A DNA stretch of 64,000 nt, taken from contig NZ_NNCE01000001.1 in assembly GCF_002245785.1 (NCBI RefSeq), forward strand, positions 89,365 through 153,364, read 5' to 3'. Source of the DNA: Mycoplasma testudineum (lineage in GTDB: Bacteria > Bacillota_I > Bacilli_A > Mycoplasmatales > Metamycoplasmataceae). The translations under genes and the position numbers were made by a program. Each line of letters begins with the position of its first letter. Positions within the stretch are counted from its first letter, which is position 1. This document shows, in pieces, positions 61,823-64,000 of this stretch. Under the pieces are notes generated by a model that ran no database searches, had not been told where the DNA came from, and saw nothing but the letters and a program-made list of their open reading frames with translations.

Positions 61823-62365
61823 ATGTCAAGAGTCGGTAAGAGAATAATAACTATACCTCAAGGTGTTGAATTTAATTTAACTAAAGAAAATTTCTTAACT
61901 GTTAAAGGACCTTTAGGTCAATTACAATTCCAATTTTCAGATTTAATTGTTATTAAAAATGAAAATAATCAAGTTACAACTGAAAGAGTTAATGAACTAA
62001 AACATACCAAACAATTACACGGAACTACTAATGCTTTAATTGCTAACATGGTTCATGGTGTATCTAAAGGTTATGAAATCAAATTAATAATCGAAGGTGT
62101 TGGATATAAAGCTGCTTTAAAAGGTCAAGAACTAGAAGTAGCTGCTGGATATTCACATTTAGTTAATTTAACTATTCCACAAGGTTTAACTATTGAAGTA
62201 CCAAAACCTGTTAACATTAGTGTTAAAGGAATTGATAAGCAAATTGTTGGTCAATTTGCTGCAAACATTCGAAAAATCAGACCTGCAAGTCCTTATTCAG
62301 GAAAAGGTATTAGATACGAAGGTGAAAAAGTACGAAGAAAAGAAGGGAAAAAAGCTTCTAAGTAA
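61823..62365 (+). CDS. rplF: 50S ribosomal protein L6
   Basis: 50S protein at the base of the stalk near the sarcin-ricin loop. The 180-residue product begins SRVGKRIITIPQGVEFNLTKENFLTVKGPLGQLQFQF and has HGTTNALIANMVHGVSKGYEIKLIIEGVGYKAALKGQELEVAAGYSH and the C-terminal GQFAANIRKIRPASPYSGKGIRYEGEKVRRKEGKKASK. Normal length. It starts 2 nt after rpsH. Confidence 0.97.
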   Translation: MSRVGKRIITIPQGVEFNLTKENFLTVKGPLGQLQFQFSDLIVIKNENNQVTTERVNELKHTKQLHGTTNALIANMVHGVSKGYEIKLIIEGVGYKAALKGQELEVAAGYSHLVNLTIPQGLTIEVPKPVNISVKGIDKQIVGQFAANIRKIRPASPYSGKGIRYEGEKVRRKEGKKASK

Positions 62366-62374
62366 GCATAAATT

Positions 62375-62731
62375 ATGGCAAATAAATCACGTAATCAAGC
62401 ACGTCTTAAAAAACATTTGAAGCTACGCAGTCGCATCAGCGGAACTGCTGAACGCCCTCGTCTAAGTGTTTTTAGAAGTCACAAAAATTTTACAGCTCAA
62501 GTTATTGACGATACAATTGGTCACACTTTAGTTGGAGTTTCAACATCTAAAAAAGGTGATAATTCATATAATGGAAATATTGCTTCTGCCCAAAAAATCG
62601 CAAAAGAATTAGCGACAAAAATGAAAAAAGCAAAAATCAACAAAATTGTTTTTGATAGATCTGGATATTTATATCACGGTAGAGTTAAAGCTTTTGCAGA
62701 AGTACTTAGAGCGGAAGGAATTGAATTTTAA
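62375..62731 (+). CDS. rplR: 50S ribosomal protein L18
   Basis: 5S rRNA-binding protein. The 118-residue product has [46 protein letters not shown] and the C-terminal [31 protein letters not shown], canonical. Its stop shares TAATG with rpsE. Confidence 0.97.
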   Translation: MANKSRNQARLKKHLKLRSRISGTAERPRLSVFRSHKNFTAQVIDDTIGHTLVGVSTSKKGDNSYNGNIASAQKIAKELATKMKKAKINKIVFDRSGYLYHGRVKAFAEVLRAEGIEF

Positions 62732-63468
62732 TGAGCGAAACTAAAAAAGTAAACCAATCAGGTGTTGCTGGAGTAACTAAAAAAAGATCATACGAACCAA
62801 AAATGCGTGGTACAAATGATTTAAGTGAAAAACGCAAAAATATTAGAATTCAAAACGATAGTAAAGTTAATGCAAATGATGCTTCAACTGATACACAAGA
62901 ATTTGAAATTAGTAAATCAAGAGCTAAAAGATCAAAAGGTCCAAGAAAATTCAATAAAAAACCTGCTAAACCAGTAAGTGAATTTGAAGAAAGACTTTTA
63001 GATATTGCTAGAGTTACAACTGTTGTTAAAGGTGGAAGAAGATTTAGTTTCTCTGCTTTTGTAATTGTTGGTAATAAAAAAGGAAAAGTTGGTTTTGGAC
63101 ACGGTAAAGCTAATGAAGTTCCTGAAGCAATTAAAAAAGCTGTTAGAGATGCACAAAATCATTTAATTACAGTTCCAATTATTAATCGTTCAACTGTTCC
63201 TCATGATAGTGACGGAAAATACTTATCTTCAAAAGTATTATTAAAACCTGCTCCAAAAGGAAAAGGAATTATTGCGTCTGGAACAATTAGAGCAGTTACA
63301 GAACTAGCTGGATACACAGACATTGTTTCAAAATCATACGGTTCAAGAAGCAAAATGAATACAGCTAAAGCAACATTCAGAGCATTAGAAAAAATGCGTA
63401 CTGCTGAAGAAATTGCTGCCTTAAGAGACGTCAACGTTGAGGCATTAAATTCAAAAGTAGCTAAATAA
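62731..63468 (+). CDS. rpsE: 30S ribosomal protein S5 with N-terminal extension
   Basis: 30S protein at the mRNA entry tunnel; it affects fidelity. The S5 core starts near residue 85 ([58 protein letters not shown]) and continues with [53 protein letters not shown]. The first ~80 residues are charged, lysine-, asparagine- and serine-rich ([21 protein letters not shown]...[13 protein letters not shown]) and absent from the ~165-residue E. coli S5. The extension is continuous with the core and starts at the rplR stop, so the start is well supported. Confidence 0.95.
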   Translation: MSETKKVNQSGVAGVTKKRSYEPKMRGTNDLSEKRKNIRIQNDSKVNANDASTDTQEFEISKSRAKRSKGPRKFNKKPAKPVSEFEERLLDIARVTTVVKGGRRFSFSAFVIVGNKKGKVGFGHGKANEVPEAIKKAVRDAQNHLITVPIINRSTVPHDSDGKYLSSKVLLKPAPKGKGIIASGTIRAVTELAGYTDIVSKSYGSRSKMNTAKATFRALEKMRTAEEIAALRDVNVEALNSKVAK

Positions 63469-63481
63469 GTAGGGAGATAAA

Positions 63482-63919
63482 ATGATTAAATTACATGAAT
63501 TAAAACCTACCCCTGGTTCACGCAAGGAAAAACACCGTAAAGGTCGTGGTCATGCTGCTGGAAAAGGGAAACAAGCCGGAAAAGGGCAATCTGGTCAAGC
63601 TAAAAGAAGCGGTACAAAAATCGGTTTCGAAGGGGGACAAAACCCTTGATACAGAAGATTACCTAAAAGAGGATTTAACAATGTTAATCATGTTGAATAT
63701 CAAGTTGTAAATCTTGATGTTTTAAATGAAAGATTTGATGCAAATACAGTTGTTGATATTGAATTATTAGTTCAAGAACGTCTTGCAAATAAAACTTTAC
63801 CTGTTAAAGTTCTTGCTAGAGGTAAAATTGAAAAACCATTAACTTTGAAAGTTCACAGTGCTTCTTCAAGTGCTATTAAAGCAATTGAAGCAGCCGGAGG
63901 TAAGGTAGAGGTTATCTAA
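63482..63919 (+). CDS. rplO: 50S ribosomal protein L15
   Basis: 50S assembly protein. The 145-residue product has [73 protein letters not shown] in sections and the C-terminal [26 protein letters not shown]. The Trp of NPWYRRLP is TGA. AGGGAG lies 5 nt before the ATG. The hairpin and possible next gene start immediately after its stop; in this operon secY usually follows. Confidence 0.97.
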
Positions 63920-63920
63920 C

Positions 63921-63970
63921 ATGAAAGGATTACGAAGAATCTTCGAATCCTTTTCATTATTTTTTGCAGA
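63921..63970 (+). terminator. Palindrome with T-run after rplO
   Basis: ATGAAAGGATT (63921-63931) pairs with AATCCTTTTCAT (63946-63957, one bulged T), and CGAAGA with TCTTCG lies inside; ATTATTTTTT follows. This has the form of an intrinsic terminator or attenuator exactly at the candidate next start codon. Confidence 0.5.
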
Positions 63971-64000
63971 AAAGTTTTTTCATTTAAAAAAGTGATTTGT
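63921..64000 (+). CDS. Possible start of the next spc-operon gene (secY by position), partial
   Basis: An ATG directly after the rplO stop (TAACATG), with AGAGG about 9 nt upstream, opens a frame MKGLRRIFESFSLFFAEKFF... that runs to the window edge without a stop. By synteny secY is expected here, and a basic, aromatic N terminus before the first membrane helix would suit it, but 26 residues are too few for recognition. The same nucleotides form a terminator-like palindrome, so the frame could be chance. Confidence 0.4.

Noticed and set aside
63935-63957. TTCGAATCC resembling a tRNA T-arm
   Set aside because: No acceptor, D or anticodon arms surround it; the bases belong to a hairpin after rplO.

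Overview
This is an AT-rich window from a mollicute (a mycoplasma in the broad sense). In-frame TGA codons fall inside almost every conserved protein at tryptophan positions (for example the SDQ-W-GN of TyrS and the last residue of S14 and S8). Every gene whose end lies in the window stops with TAA or TAG, so translation table 4 applies. Gene content, the MG406-like gene ahead of the ATP synthase operon, and a lipoprotein with repeated beta modules fit the hominis/synoviae side of the mycoplasmas (Metamycoplasma/Mycoplasmopsis). The species cannot be fixed from the sequence alone. No rRNA, tRNA, CRISPR array, IS element or prophage was recognised.

Layout. 1-2839: a DegV-type gene and a divergent tRNA-binding-protein/tyrS/tsaC cluster that share one palindromic promoter. 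2850-4206 (minus): a YgjP-type metallopeptidase and a NERD-domain membrane protein. 4387-5699 (plus): rpsT, ppa and a small membrane ORF. 5696-12244 (minus): topA, ligA, and the ECF transporter energising module ecfT/ecfA2/ecfA1. 12362-17492 (minus): a CNNM/CorC-type protein, dnaB, rplI and gdpP. 17574-18790 (minus): the rpsF-ssb-rpsR operon. 18976-20229 (plus): a J-domain protein fused to a membrane domain. 20332-22240 (minus): rpiB, then rpsP-trmD-rplS without rimM.

22612-30771 (plus) is one 8.2-kb gene: a membrane-anchored SGNH/GDSL hydrolase followed by about nine diverged copies of a ~209-residue helical repeat. Next come pheS-pheT (30870-33969), the complete F1Fo ATP synthase operon with an MG406-like gene in front (34079-41091), and a comEA-comEC-holA run (41307-44113). 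Then follow a GH13 (alpha-amylase superfamily) relative that has lost catalytic residues, pncB and plsY (44106-47514), a 1160-residue coiled-coil, Q/N-rich, tail-anchored protein (47813-51295) and a 902-residue lipoprotein (51490-54198). The window ends in the S10-spc ribosomal protein operon, rpsJ to rplO and a probable start of the next gene (54411-64000).

The housekeeping part covers replication (dnaB, holA, ligA, topA, ssb), translation, energy (F-ATPase, pyrophosphatase), NAD precursor salvage (pncB), phospholipid synthesis (plsY), c-di-AMP turnover (gdpP) and vitamin import (ecf). The accessory part is concentrated in the giant SGNH-repeat protein, the coiled-coil protein, the lipoprotein and the amylase-like pseudoenzyme.

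Two cross-cutting signals stand out. At least nine genes have a -10-like box 6-9 nt before their start codon and no Shine-Dalgarno sequence, which predicts leaderless mRNAs. The two giant surface-protein genes and the S10 operon begin with predicted 5' hairpins close to their inferred transcription starts.
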